Below are positions 45,755-54,888 of a stretch of DNA of 64,000 bases, piece after piece. Where the stretch lies: contig NZ_RFLX01000010.1 in NCBI RefSeq assembly GCF_003696345.1, positions 1 to 64,000 of the forward strand, written 5' to 3'. This DNA is from Teichococcus wenyumeiae. Lineage in GTDB: Bacteria; Pseudomonadota; Alphaproteobacteria; Acetobacterales; Acetobacteraceae. Each line of letters opens with the position of its first letter. Positions within the stretch are counted from its first letter, which is position 1. The position numbers and the translations under genes are program-made. Below the pieces are notes generated by a model, which worked only from the letters and a program-made list of their open reading frames with translations, made no database searches and had not been told where the DNA came from.

Positions 45755-46582
45755 TTATTCGCCCGCGTCGATGGTGATGGCGGAAAGCGCCTGCTTCTCC
45801 AGCCCGTGCTTCTTCAGGATCTCCATGTAGGTGCCGTTGGAGATCATGCGGTTCAACGCGCCGGCCACGGCATCCCGCAGCGGCGCCTGCTCCTTGGCGA
45901 AGGCCATGCCGGAGAGGTTGCGCGAGATCGGCTCGCCGATGGTGACGAAGGTGCCCGGGTTCTGCTGCGACAGGTACACGACATATTCGGCGCCGAGGAT
46001 GGCGCCATCGGCGCGGCCCTGCTGCAGGTCTGTGCGGGCGGCGGCGGCGCCTTCGGTACCGATCACGCGGATCGGCGGCTTGCCGGCGGCGACGCAGTTC
46101 TTCTCGCTCCAGGCCTGGGCCTGCGGGAAGTAGTTGGTGGTGCGCGGCGTGGCGATGCTGCGGCCACAGAAATCGATGGGCTGCTGCGCGCCCTTCTGCT
46201 GCTGCACGGTGGTGAAGATCTGCGCGCCGGTGGAGATGTAATCCACGAAGCTCAGCTTCTCCCGCCGCGAGGGCAGGTCGGTCATGGAACTGCCGCTGAA
46301 ATCCACCCGGTTGGTGGCGATGGCGGGAATGAGCTGCGCGAAGGCCATTTCCTCCCAGCGCAGCTCGATGCCCAGTTCCTTGCCGATGGCGGTGACCAGG
46401 TCGACATTGACGCCGCGCCGCTCATTGGTGGCGGGGTCCTTGTAGGCCATTGGCGGATAGGTGGCTTCGATGCCCACCCGCAGGTGGCCCTGCTTTCGCA
46501 CGGCCTCCGGCAGTTCCTGGGCGAAGGCGGGTGCCATGAAGACCATGGCGACGATACCGGCGGAGAGAAACTTCATCCTCAT
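45755..46582 (-). CDS. ABC amino-acid-type substrate-binding protein, family 3 (copy 2)
   Basis: 275 residues with a signal peptide (MKFLSAGIVAMVFMAPAFAQ). SBP-3 motifs: HLRVGIEATYPPMAYKD, GVNVDLVTAIGKELG, VDFSGSSMTDLPSRREKLSFVDY and QGRADGAILGAEYVVYL. It is similar in layout to the other family-3 receptor of the operon but clearly diverged, so the two may bind different ligands for the same permease. It lies between the deacetylase and the family-5 receptor. Confidence 0.9.
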   Translation of the reverse strand: MRMKFLSAGIVAMVFMAPAFAQELPEAVRKQGHLRVGIEATYPPMAYKDPATNERRGVNVDLVTAIGKELGIELRWEEMAFAQLIPAIATNRVDFSGSSMTDLPSRREKLSFVDYISTGAQIFTTVQQQKGAQQPIDFCGRSIATPRTTNYFPQAQAWSEKNCVAAGKPPIRVIGTEGAAAARTDLQQGRADGAILGAEYVVYLSQQNPGTFVTIGEPISRNLSGMAFAKEQAPLRDAVAGALNRMISNGTYMEILKKHGLEKQALSAITIDAGE

Positions 46583-46609
46583 AGCACCTACCTTCGTTGT
46601 TGCAGTGGT

Positions 46610-47497
46610 TTAGCCAGCAGCCTCGCAGCTTGCGAAATGCGCCGCGATCTGCTCGCCCGTGGCGATCCAGACATCGTTATAGGCGCGGGCATGCTCCAGG
46701 AACTCGCGCAGCAGCTTCAGCCGCATCGGGCGGCCGCTGCATTGCGGGTGCAGCACGGTGGTGACCATGCCGCCCCATTCGCGCGTTTCCTCCAGCTCGT
46801 CCTTCCAGATGGAGAGAACGTGCTCACGCTCGAACATCGGGCGCGGGCTGTAGCGGTGCGAGAGGCCGAACAGCCAGTCGTCATAGGTCATGGTCACCGG
46901 CAGCTCGATCAACCCAGGCCGGCCATCGGCCAGCAGGTGCCGGTACGGCCGCACGTCGTCGCGCCAGGAGGAGGAATAGATCAGCCCCCGCTCCTTCAGC
47001 AGCACGCGCAGCTCCTCGCAGCTTTCGCCGGAAGGCGCGCGATAGCCCTTGGGCACCACGCCCAGGCGGCGTTTCAGCACTTCCAGGCCACGGTCCACCT
47101 CTTCCACCAGCATCGGGTCCCCGGGGATGGGCATGACGTGGTGGAAACCGTGGTGGCCGACCTCATGCCCGTCCTTCAGGATGGCCTCGCACATCGCAGG
47201 ATGCGCCTCGACCGACCAGCCGGTGATGAAGAAGGTGGCCTTCAGTTCCTGCTGCCGCAGCATCTCCAGCAGCTTGGGCACGCCGACGCGCACCTCGAAG
47301 CCGCCATAGGACATGGTCACCAGCTCGCCGTAGCGGGCGGGGTCCTTCGCCGTCCAGGCCGTCTCGGCATCGACGTCGAAGGACAGGAACATCGCCGCCT
47401 TGTACCCCTGCGGCCAGGGGTACTCGGGGGCCAGCGGCGCCCGGTTGGCTGGCGCCAGCGGGATCGCGTTCAGCGCCGCCGAATCAATTGCCGCCAT
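46610..47497 (-). CDS. Polysaccharide-deacetylase-fold hydrolase (PgdA/cyclic-imidase-like)
   Basis: 295 residues, no signal peptide, so cytoplasmic. NodB-fold motifs: catalytic Asp region FLSFDVDAETAW, metal His pair in GHEVGHHGFHHVMP, GYRAPSGESCEEL and the distal His in TTVLHPQCSGRP. Cytoplasmic members include allantoinase PuuE, cyclic imide hydrolases and Helicobacter PgdA-like proteins; several open cyclic amide rings rather than deacetylate sugars. The gene overlaps the first family-3 receptor by 14 bases. With a carbamoylase in the operon, ring opening of a hydantoin, dihydropyrimidine or imide is the favoured inference. Confidence 0.8.
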   Translation of the reverse strand: MAAIDSAALNAIPLAPANRAPLAPEYPWPQGYKAAMFLSFDVDAETAWTAKDPARYGELVTMSYGGFEVRVGVPKLLEMLRQQELKATFFITGWSVEAHPAMCEAILKDGHEVGHHGFHHVMPIPGDPMLVEEVDRGLEVLKRRLGVVPKGYRAPSGESCEELRVLLKERGLIYSSSWRDDVRPYRHLLADGRPGLIELPVTMTYDDWLFGLSHRYSPRPMFEREHVLSIWKDELEETREWGGMVTTVLHPQCSGRPMRLKLLREFLEHARAYNDVWIATGEQIAAHFASCEAAG

Positions 47498-48308
47498 TGA
47501 CCTGCACCTCGGGGATGGCGCTCGGCGTCAGCGACCACTTCTCCAGCAGCTTGGCATAGGTGCCATCGGCGATCAGGCCGCGCAGGCCATCGGCCAGCGC
47601 GTTCTGCAGTTCCGTTTCTTCCTTGCCCACGGCAATGCCCATCAGCGTGTAGCGCACCGGCTCGCCCACCAGGGCGTAGGTGTTCGGCTCCTGCGCCATG
47701 ATGTAGGGCAGCGTCTCGCCGCCCTGCATCGCGGCGTCGATGCGGCCCTGGCGCAGCTGCGTGCGCGCATCCGCCGAGCCCTCGGTGCCGACAACGCGGA
47801 TCTCCGGGCGGCCCTTGGCGACGCATTCGGCATCGCTGAAGACCTTGATGTCGTTCACCAGCGCGGTGCGGCGGCTGGCGCCGACGGCCTTGCCGCAGAG
47901 CGCCTCGGGCGTCTTGAATTCCGCCGCGCGGTCGGCCTGCGTGAAGAACTGCGAGCCGGAGCGCAGGTAGTCGATGAAGGTGGCGGTATCCTGCCGCGTC
48001 TTCAGGTCGCTCATGCCGGAGAGGATGATGTCCACGCGGCCGGTGCGCACCGAGGCCAGCATCTGGTCGAAGCTGGTTTCCTGCCACTGCATCTTCACGC
48101 CCAGCTTGGCGGCCAGCGCATTGCCCAGCTCGACATCGAAGCCGGTCAGCTCGTTGGTCTTGGGGTCGCGCAGGTCCAGCGGCGGATAGTTCGGCACGAT
48201 GGCGGAGATGATGGTGCCGCGCGACTTGATGCGCGCGGGCAGCTCGGCCGCCTGCGCCGCGACGGTGGTCGCCAGCAGCGCGACCGAAAGCATCAGGGCC
48301 TTTTTCAT
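47484..48308 (-). CDS. ABC amino-acid-type substrate-binding protein, family 3 (copy 1)
   Basis: 274 residues with a signal peptide (ALMLSVALLATTVAAQAAEL). SBP-3 signatures: GTIISAIVPNYPPLDLRD, LTGFDVELGNALAAKLG, VDIILSGMSDLKTRQ and LRQGRIDAAMQGGETL. It follows the ATPase gene by 10 bases with Shine-Dalgarno GAAGGA, so it is the primary receptor for the adjacent permease and ATPase. A Cys pair (ALCGKAVGAS and DAECVAKG) probably forms a disulphide, as in other members. Confidence 0.9.
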   Translation of the reverse strand: MKKALMLSVALLATTVAAQAAELPARIKSRGTIISAIVPNYPPLDLRDPKTNELTGFDVELGNALAAKLGVKMQWQETSFDQMLASVRTGRVDIILSGMSDLKTRQDTATFIDYLRSGSQFFTQADRAAEFKTPEALCGKAVGASRRTALVNDIKVFSDAECVAKGRPEIRVVGTEGSADARTQLRQGRIDAAMQGGETLPYIMAQEPNTYALVGEPVRYTLMGIAVGKEETELQNALADGLRGLIADGTYAKLLEKWSLTPSAIPEVQVNGGN

Positions 48309-48318
48309 GGCGTGTCCT

Positions 48319-49085
<767 letters not shown>

Positions 49086-49089
<4 letters not shown>

Positions 49090-49928
49090 CGGGTGCTCCC
49101 CGCGCCACGGGAGAAACGGCGCTCCAGCAGCATCTGCGCCGGCGTCAGCAGCGAGACCACAACCAGATACCAGATGGCGGCGACGATCAGCAGCTCGATG
49201 ACACGCGAGTTGGCGTAGTAGACGTTCTGCGCCGCGTGCAGGATCTCGGCGAACTGGATGACGCTGGCCAGCGAGGTCAGCTTCACCATGCCGATGAACT
49301 CGTTGCCCAGCGGCGGAATGATCACGCGCATCGCCTGCGGGAAGACGATGCGGCGCAGCGCCACCAGCCGCGTCATGCCGATGGACTTCGCCGCTTCATA
49401 CTGCCCGGCATCAACCGAGAGCATGCCGGCGCGCACCACCTCGGAGGTATAGGCGCCCTGGTTGATGCCGAGGCCGAGCAGCGCGGCCAGCATCGGCGTC
49501 ATGACATCCACCGTGCGCATCGACCAGTCCCCCCAGCCCAGCCGGGGGAAGACGAGCGCCAGGTTGAACCACAGCAGCAACTGCAGGATGATCGGCGTGC
49601 CGCGGAACAACCAGGTGTAGCCCATGGCCACGCCGCGCAGCACGGGGTTGGGCGACATGCGCATCACGGCGGTGCCGATGCCCAGCGCAATGCCCAGCGC
49701 CATGGCGGCGATGGACATCCAGATGGTGTTGACCAGCCCCTGCATGATGGCAGGGGCGGTCAGGAACTGGCCGACATAGTCCCATTCGATCTGGCCGACC
49801 GCGAAGGCCCGGGCCAGCAGCGCCAGCAGGACGGCGATAACAGCGACCGCCAGCCAGCGCCCCCAGTGTCGCGTTGGAATGATCCGGTAGCCGGAAATAT
49901 CCGGCAAGGCGGAGGCGGGGTGTGACAT
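49086..49928 (-). CDS. ABC amino-acid-type permease (HisM/GlnP type)
   Basis: 280 residues with a hydrophobic anchor ([18 protein letters not shown]) and about five helices. The cytoplasmic EAA loop is [23 protein letters not shown], and [15 protein letters not shown] is the classic family motif. It is a single permease gene and should work as a homodimer serving one or both family-3 receptors. It lies 29 bases after the carbamoylase gene. Confidence 0.92.
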
Positions 49929-49957
49929 GGACAGGGCTTCCCGGCTCTGGCGCTGTG

Positions 49958-50899
49958 TCAGGCCGGCGCCTGGGCGCCAACCTGGTCCACGATACGCCGG
50001 TAATGTTCTGGCCGGCGATGGCTGGCGAAGTGGAACATCTTTTCCTTGCCCTGGCGGCAGGCATCGAGGTCGATCTCCGCCACCACCACTTCATCGGCCA
50101 GCGACTTGGCTTCCGCCACCACGACGCCATTGGGGTCCACGATGCAGGAGCCGCCGATCAGGCCCGAGCCATCCTCGTTGCCGGCCTTGGCGACGCTGAC
50201 CGCCCAGGTGGCGTTCATGTAGGCATTGGCCTGCGCCGCCAGGGTGGAATGGAAGGTGCGGATGGATTCGTTCTCGGTGCTGCCGCCATTGGGGTCATAG
50301 GCGGCGGAGTTGTAGCCCATCACCATCAGCTCAACGTCCTGCAGGCCATAGACGCGCCAGGCTTCCGGCCAGCGGCGGTCGTTGCAGACCAGCATGCCCA
50401 TGACCGGGCGGTGCCAGGATTCCGCGCCGCGGAAGGCGGGGAATCCGAGGTCGCCATATTCGAAATAGCGCTTCTCGAGCTGCTGGAAGCGCGCGCCCTC
50501 GCGCGGCTCGACACTGCCTGGCAGGTGCACCTTGCGGTACTTGCCCAGGATGATGCCGTCAGGACCCACGGTAATGGCGCTGTTGAAGTGCTGGCCTTCC
50601 GGCGTCAGTTCGGCATAGCCGACATAGAAGCCGACGCCGAGTTCCTTGGCGCGGTCGAACAGCGGCTGCACCTGCGGGTTCGGCATGGCCGGCTCGAAGT
50701 AGCTTTCCACTTCCTCGCCGCTCAGCAGCCAGCGCGGGAAGAAGGTGGTGAAGGCCAGTTCGGGAAAGACCACCAGTTGCGCGCCCTTGGCGGCGGCCTC
50801 TTCCAGCAGCGCGATCATGCGCGCCAGGGTTGTCTCACGCGGCTCGGCCCGCTGGGTGGGGCCCATCTGGGCGGCGGCGATATGAAGCATACGGGGCAT
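49958..50899 (-). CDS. N-carbamoyl-amino-acid hydrolase (nitrilase superfamily)
   Basis: 313 residues from ATG 50899, matching the length of N-carbamoyl-D-amino-acid hydrolases. The Glu-Lys-Cys triad is visible: Glu in LVVFPELAFTTFFPRW, Lys in GKYRKVHLPG and Cys in GMLVCNDRRWPEAW. The TTFFPRW and CNDRRWPE contexts are characteristic of D-carbamoylases. The reaction would cleave an N-carbamoyl group to amine, CO2 and ammonia. It is the first gene of the operon, divergent from a LysR gene. Exact substrate and stereochemistry are not determined. Confidence 0.88.
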   Translation of the reverse strand: MPRMLHIAAAQMGPTQRAEPRETTLARMIALLEEAAAKGAQLVVFPELAFTTFFPRWLLSGEEVESYFEPAMPNPQVQPLFDRAKELGVGFYVGYAELTPEGQHFNSAITVGPDGIILGKYRKVHLPGSVEPREGARFQQLEKRYFEYGDLGFPAFRGAESWHRPVMGMLVCNDRRWPEAWRVYGLQDVELMVMGYNSAAYDPNGGSTENESIRTFHSTLAAQANAYMNATWAVSVAKAGNEDGSGLIGGSCIVDPNGVVVAEAKSLADEVVVAEIDLDACRQGKEKMFHFASHRRPEHYRRIVDQVGAQAPA

Positions 50900-50962
50900 G
50901 GTGGCGCTCTTCCGTTCAGTCTTGGCGCCGAACATCGCATAACTGTCTGGCAGATCAATTGG

Positions 50963-50977
50963 TTTCGCTATACGAAA
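50963..50977. promoter_or_regulatory. Putative LysR-type binding site
   Basis: The inverted repeat TTTCG-N5-CGAAA contains a T-N11-A core and lies between the carbamoylase and LysR genes, 41 bases upstream of the LysR start. This is the classic place for a LysR activator/repressor site controlling both directions. Confidence 0.55.
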
Positions 50978-51018
50978 TCGCGTAGTTTCATTCGTCACGC
51001 TTATAGGGTGCCCAAGGA

Positions 51019-51927
51019 TTGACCTTACGCCAGTTGGAAATCCTCCGCGCCACCATCCGCTGCCAGACCACCATGGCGGCGGCGCGGGCGTTGGGGATGT
51101 CGCAACCCGCCGTCAGCAGCGCCATCCGCCACATGGAAGGCCAGCTCGGCTTCCCGTTGTTCGAGCGGGTCAACAACCGCCTCTTCCCGACCGAGGCCGC
51201 CCGCGTGCTGCATGAGGATGCCGAGCCACTCTTCGCCATCCATGCCGCGCTGGAACTGAAGCTGCAGGACCTGCGGGAGGACAAGATCAGCCGGCTGCGC
51301 ATCCTCAGCACGCCGCCGCTGGGCCATTCCGCCATTCCCGCGGCGCTGGAGAGCTTCCTGCGCCGCCATCCACGCCTGCGGATCTTCTTCGATGTGCGCA
51401 ACCTGTCGGAGGTGGTGCGCAGCGTCGAGGCCGGCACCACCGACCTCGGCTTCGGCCTCAGCCTGGGGCACCACGAATCCTTGCAGGTGCAGCCGCTCTT
51501 TACCGGCCGCATGGTCTGCGTCGCGCGCCGCGACCACCCGCTGGCGCGCCTGCCCAGCGTGACGCCGCGCGACCTGGTGGCCCACCCCTTCATCGCGCTG
51601 GAGGCCGGTACACGCATGGGCATCGCGGTCCGCGACGCCTTCCTGGCCGAGCGCCAGCCCTTCGGCTTCCGCGCCGAGGTCCGCTATTGCGACACAGCCT
51701 GCGTGCTGGCGGCCGCCGGGCTGGGAGCGGCGGTGGTGGACCCCTTCTCCCCCACCCGGGACCACAGCCTCGCGGCGCGGCCCTTCGAGCCTGCGATCCC
51801 TTCCGTCGCCTATGCCTTCTGGTCCGCCCGCAAGCCGATCTCGCAAACCGCGCGGCGTTTCCTGGCGGAGGTGATGGAGGCGCTGGATGGGCTGGTGGGC
51901 AACCTACCGGCCCAGGCGCCGCTGTAA
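51019..51927 (+). CDS. LysR-family transcriptional regulator
   Basis: 302 residues from TTG 51019; LysR proteins begin at this point (LRQLEILRATIRCQTTMAAA), and no ATG lies nearby. Helix-turn-helix AAARALGMSQPAVSSAIRHMEGQLGFPLFER is followed by the effector domain (LRILSTPPLGHSAIPAAL, TDLGFGLSLGHHESLQ). It is divergent from the carbamoylase-ABC operon and most likely its regulator, responding to the substrate or a pathway intermediate. Confidence 0.9.
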   Translation: MTLRQLEILRATIRCQTTMAAARALGMSQPAVSSAIRHMEGQLGFPLFERVNNRLFPTEAARVLHEDAEPLFAIHAALELKLQDLREDKISRLRILSTPPLGHSAIPAALESFLRRHPRLRIFFDVRNLSEVVRSVEAGTTDLGFGLSLGHHESLQVQPLFTGRMVCVARRDHPLARLPSVTPRDLVAHPFIALEAGTRMGIAVRDAFLAERQPFGFRAEVRYCDTACVLAAAGLGAAVVDPFSPTRDHSLAARPFEPAIPSVAYAFWSARKPISQTARRFLAEVMEALDGLVGNLPAQAPL

Positions 51928-52160
51928 CCGGTCCTGCACCGCCATCCTTCTCGCAGTTCGGCCCAGGCCAGCGCATCGGCCTCGGCAATTCCGCGCTGAT
52001 GGTGGCTCTGCCGCCATGATGCCGACATAAGCCTGGGCTCTACCGGCCGGTATGCGCCGCAACCCTGCCGCGCGCCTGCCGGGCCGGCTTGGTGCGGCTC
52101 CCTGGCAGGCGCTAGAAGCGCGTCCCTTTTCTCGCCCGCCAGATCAACAGCGGAACGGCC

Positions 52161-54281
52161 ATGCCTCCCAGACGCAACGACGCCTCCCGCACCGGCCAGC
52201 GCCCGCGCGCCGGCACACCCCGCAATCCGGGCGCCGACCTGTCCCGCCTGCCCTGGGGCCTGGACCTCGGCGCGGTGCGGGTGGCCGAGGGCGTCCGCGC
52301 CGCGCTGGCCTGCGGGGTGGTGCTGCTGGCCAATGAATGGCTGGGCTGGCCGCCGCTGGTCTACATGGCCCTGGCGGCCTTCTTCACCTGCCTCTGCGAC
52401 ATCGGCGGCCCCATCCGCTTCCGCGTGCCGGCGCTGCTGGCCTTCACGGTCTCGGGCGCCTTGGTCTGGGTCTGCTTCGGGCTGTTGCGGGACCCTGGGC
52501 TGCCGGTGGTGCTGCCACTGGCCTTCGTCGGGCTCTTCTGCCTCGGCATGGCGCGGGTCTGGGGCGCCGGCGCGGCGGCGGTGGGCAATATCCTCTGCAT
52601 CGTGCTGGTGGTCTCGGTGGGCCAGCCCCTGGCGATGCATGAAGCTTTCGAGGCCGGCATCATGTTCGTCTGCGGCGGGCTTTGGGCGACGCTGCTGACC
52701 ATGGTGGTCTGGCGCCTGCATCCCTACCGCCCCGCCCGCAACGCTGTGGCCGGTTGCTGGCGCCGGCTGGCGGAGCTCGCCGCCGACCAGCGCCTCCTGC
52801 TGCTGGACGGCGCCGGCACCGAGGCCTGGGACGCGCATGGCCGCGCCCATCGCCGCGCGGTGCGGGAGGAGCTGGAACATGCCCGCACCATCGTGCTGGA
52901 CCTGGTCAGGATGCGCGGGCGCCTGTCGCTGCGCGGCGGGCAGGCGCTGCTGCGGCTGGAGGCCTGCGACCAGATCTTCGGCTCGCTGATCGCGTTGTCG
53001 GACCTGCTGGACGGCGAGCGCGACCCGGCCCGCCTGGCGGCCGCCGAGACGCTGCTGCGCCTGCTGCGCCCGATGCTGGTGGTGCTGGCCGATGCCATTG
53101 CCGCCGATACCAATGTGCGCGCCGAGGTGCTGGAGCGCGCCACCAGCCGCGCCCTGGCGGCCACCGCCGCCGACCCGCTGCTGCACCCGCTGGCCGAGGC
53201 CATGGCCGAGCGCCTGCGCATCGCCGCTCGGCTCAGCACCCCGGGCGGCTACCTGCCCGGCGGGCCGGTCGGCGCGGCCCGGGCGCAGCCCTGGCGCGAC
53301 CGCGTGCTGGTGCCGCTGCGCGCCAACCTGAACTGGGAATCGGCGACGCTGCGGCACGCGCTGCGCGTCGCCGTCATCGGCGCGCCGGCCCTGGCGCTGA
53401 CGCTGGACTACGGGCAGCAGTTCGCCCAATGGCTGCCCATCACCGCCATCGTGACGCTGCAGCCCTTCTTCGCCACCACCTGGCAGCGGGCGCTGGAACG
53501 CATTGGCGGCACGGTGCTGGGCGGGCTGATCGGCGCCGTCATCGCCTATTTCATTCGCGCGCCGCTGGACCTCGCGCTGGTGCTGTTTCCGCTCTGCACG
53601 GTGGCCTTCGCCGCGCGGCAGGTCTCCTTCACCGCCTGGATCACCGGCATCACGCCCATCGTGGTGGTGCTGATGGAGTTGCTCCATCCCGGCCACAGTT
53701 CCTGGGAGATCGCGGGGCTGCGGGCCCTCCTGACGCTGGGCGGCGGGTTGCTGGCCATCTTCGGCTGCCTCTTCCTGTGGCCGAGCTGGGAACCGATGCG
53801 GCTGGTTCAGGAACAGCGCGACGCCATTGCCGCCCATGCCGATTACGCGCGGGCGGTGCTGTCCGAGATCATCGGCGAAAGCCCCGCCGGCAGCGCCGAG
53901 GCCACCCGCCGCGCCGCCGGCATGGCCACCAACAACCTGGAAGCGAGCATCTCCCGCGCCTTGCAGGAACCGCGCGGCGGCGGGCGGCTGGCGGTCGGCA
54001 GCGCCACGCTGGTGGATGCCACGCTGCGCCGCATCGCCGGCCGGCTCTCCGCCCTGCGGCACGACCCCATGGCCCATGCCGCGCTGACGGCCGCCGAGGG
54101 CGATGCGTGGCGGGACTGGATCACCGCCTCCATGGGCGGCCTGACAACAGGCAACGGCCCCTTGCCGCCCCGCCCGCCGCTGCCGCAGGGCGAGGCGCTG
54201 CTGGACCCGCTGGCCCGCATCGCCCGGCAGATCGAGCTGCTGGAAGGAGCGCTGCGGCGGCCGGAGCCCGCGCACGCCTGA
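52161..54281 (+). CDS. FUSC-family inner-membrane protein (AaeB/YccS-like)
   Basis: 706 residues. Two blocks of membrane helices (about 40-185 and 400-555) separated by a soluble helical region (about 190-390), the FUSC layout. LAFVGLFCLGMARVWGAGA lies in the first block, and TLQPFFATTWQRALERIGGTVLGG, the FUSC signature, opens the second. AaeB exports aromatic carboxylic acids with the adaptor AaeA. No adaptor gene is adjacent, so partner and substrate are unknown. A soluble tail of about 150 residues follows. Confidence 0.85.
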   Translation: MPPRRNDASRTGQRPRAGTPRNPGADLSRLPWGLDLGAVRVAEGVRAALACGVVLLANEWLGWPPLVYMALAAFFTCLCDIGGPIRFRVPALLAFTVSGALVWVCFGLLRDPGLPVVLPLAFVGLFCLGMARVWGAGAAAVGNILCIVLVVSVGQPLAMHEAFEAGIMFVCGGLWATLLTMVVWRLHPYRPARNAVAGCWRRLAELAADQRLLLLDGAGTEAWDAHGRAHRRAVREELEHARTIVLDLVRMRGRLSLRGGQALLRLEACDQIFGSLIALSDLLDGERDPARLAAAETLLRLLRPMLVVLADAIAADTNVRAEVLERATSRALAATAADPLLHPLAEAMAERLRIAARLSTPGGYLPGGPVGAARAQPWRDRVLVPLRANLNWESATLRHALRVAVIGAPALALTLDYGQQFAQWLPITAIVTLQPFFATTWQRALERIGGTVLGGLIGAVIAYFIRAPLDLALVLFPLCTVAFAARQVSFTAWITGITPIVVVLMELLHPGHSSWEIAGLRALLTLGGGLLAIFGCLFLWPSWEPMRLVQEQRDAIAAHADYARAVLSEIIGESPAGSAEATRRAAGMATNNLEASISRALQEPRGGGRLAVGSATLVDATLRRIAGRLSALRHDPMAHAALTAAEGDAWRDWITASMGGLTTGNGPLPPRPPLPQGEALLDPLARIARQIELLEGALRRPEPAHA

Positions 54282-54376
54282 GGTCGGTCGGCTTGGTCTT
54301 CACCAATCCGCGCAGCGGCACCGCGTGGTGGGGAGAGGACTTGCTCCGCGCCCCGAGTAAGCGCAGTTACAGAAGC

Positions 54377-54877
54377 ATGGGTCCGCAGCATTGCTTCAAG
54401 CTTCCCGCCCTCGCACTGACAGGCTTGGTCCTGTTGTCGCCCTCGGTGGTCCTGGCCGCTGCCGAAGAGGCACCCGCGCCGCCCGCCGCCCCCCCGGCGG
54501 CCGAGGCGCCGCCCCCGCTGCCCCCCGCTTCCGGCCGCAAGCTGGAGAAGGGCACCTTCTTCCGCCTGCTGGGCCAGGACGTGAAGGGGCCCAGCGACAT
54601 GGTCGTGGCGCAACTGGTGAACGTGCTGGTGGACGCGCAGGCCCAGCCGGTGGGCGCGGTGCTGGACTACGGCGGCTTCCTGGGCGTCGGCAAACGGCGG
54701 CTGGCGGTGGCCTGGGAAGTGCTGAGCATCGGTCCTTCCGGCATCAAACTGAGCCTGGGCCGGGAGCAACTTCGCAGCATCCCTGACTTTAAGGACGGTG
54801 AGGGTGCCGTTCTGGCCGCGCCTCCTGCGCCAGCTGAGGCAGAGGCCCCCGCGGGAGAACCACCCGCGGACCAATAG
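54377..54877 (+). CDS. Secreted PRC-barrel domain protein
   Basis: 166 residues from ATG 54377. A signal peptide (LPALALTGLVLLSPSVVLAA) and a Pro/Ala/Glu-rich linker precede one PRC-barrel domain (about 55-130): GQDVKGPSDMVVAQLVNVLVD, then GAVLDYGGFLGVGKRRLAVAW. PRC-barrel modules occur in photosystem H subunits and RimM; periplasmic versions in alphaproteobacteria have unclear roles. The C-terminal tail is acidic and Pro/Ala-rich. It lies 11 bases before an MFS gene on the same strand. A much longer open frame upstream in this frame is a shadow of the FUSC gene. Confidence 0.82.
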   Translation: MGPQHCFKLPALALTGLVLLSPSVVLAAAEEAPAPPAAPPAAEAPPPLPPASGRKLEKGTFFRLLGQDVKGPSDMVVAQLVNVLVDAQAQPVGAVLDYGGFLGVGKRRLAVAWEVLSIGPSGIKLSLGREQLRSIPDFKDGEGAVLAAPPAPAEAEAPAGEPPADQ

Positions 54878-54888
54878 AAGGCGGGTTC

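Noticed and set aside
52682-54877. Single open frame of about 730 codons spanning the FUSC gene and beyond
   Set aside because: Only the part from 54377 encodes a protein with a signal peptide and PRC-barrel. The upstream part is an Arg/Ala/Gly-rich shadow of the FUSC gene, so no fusion is supported.
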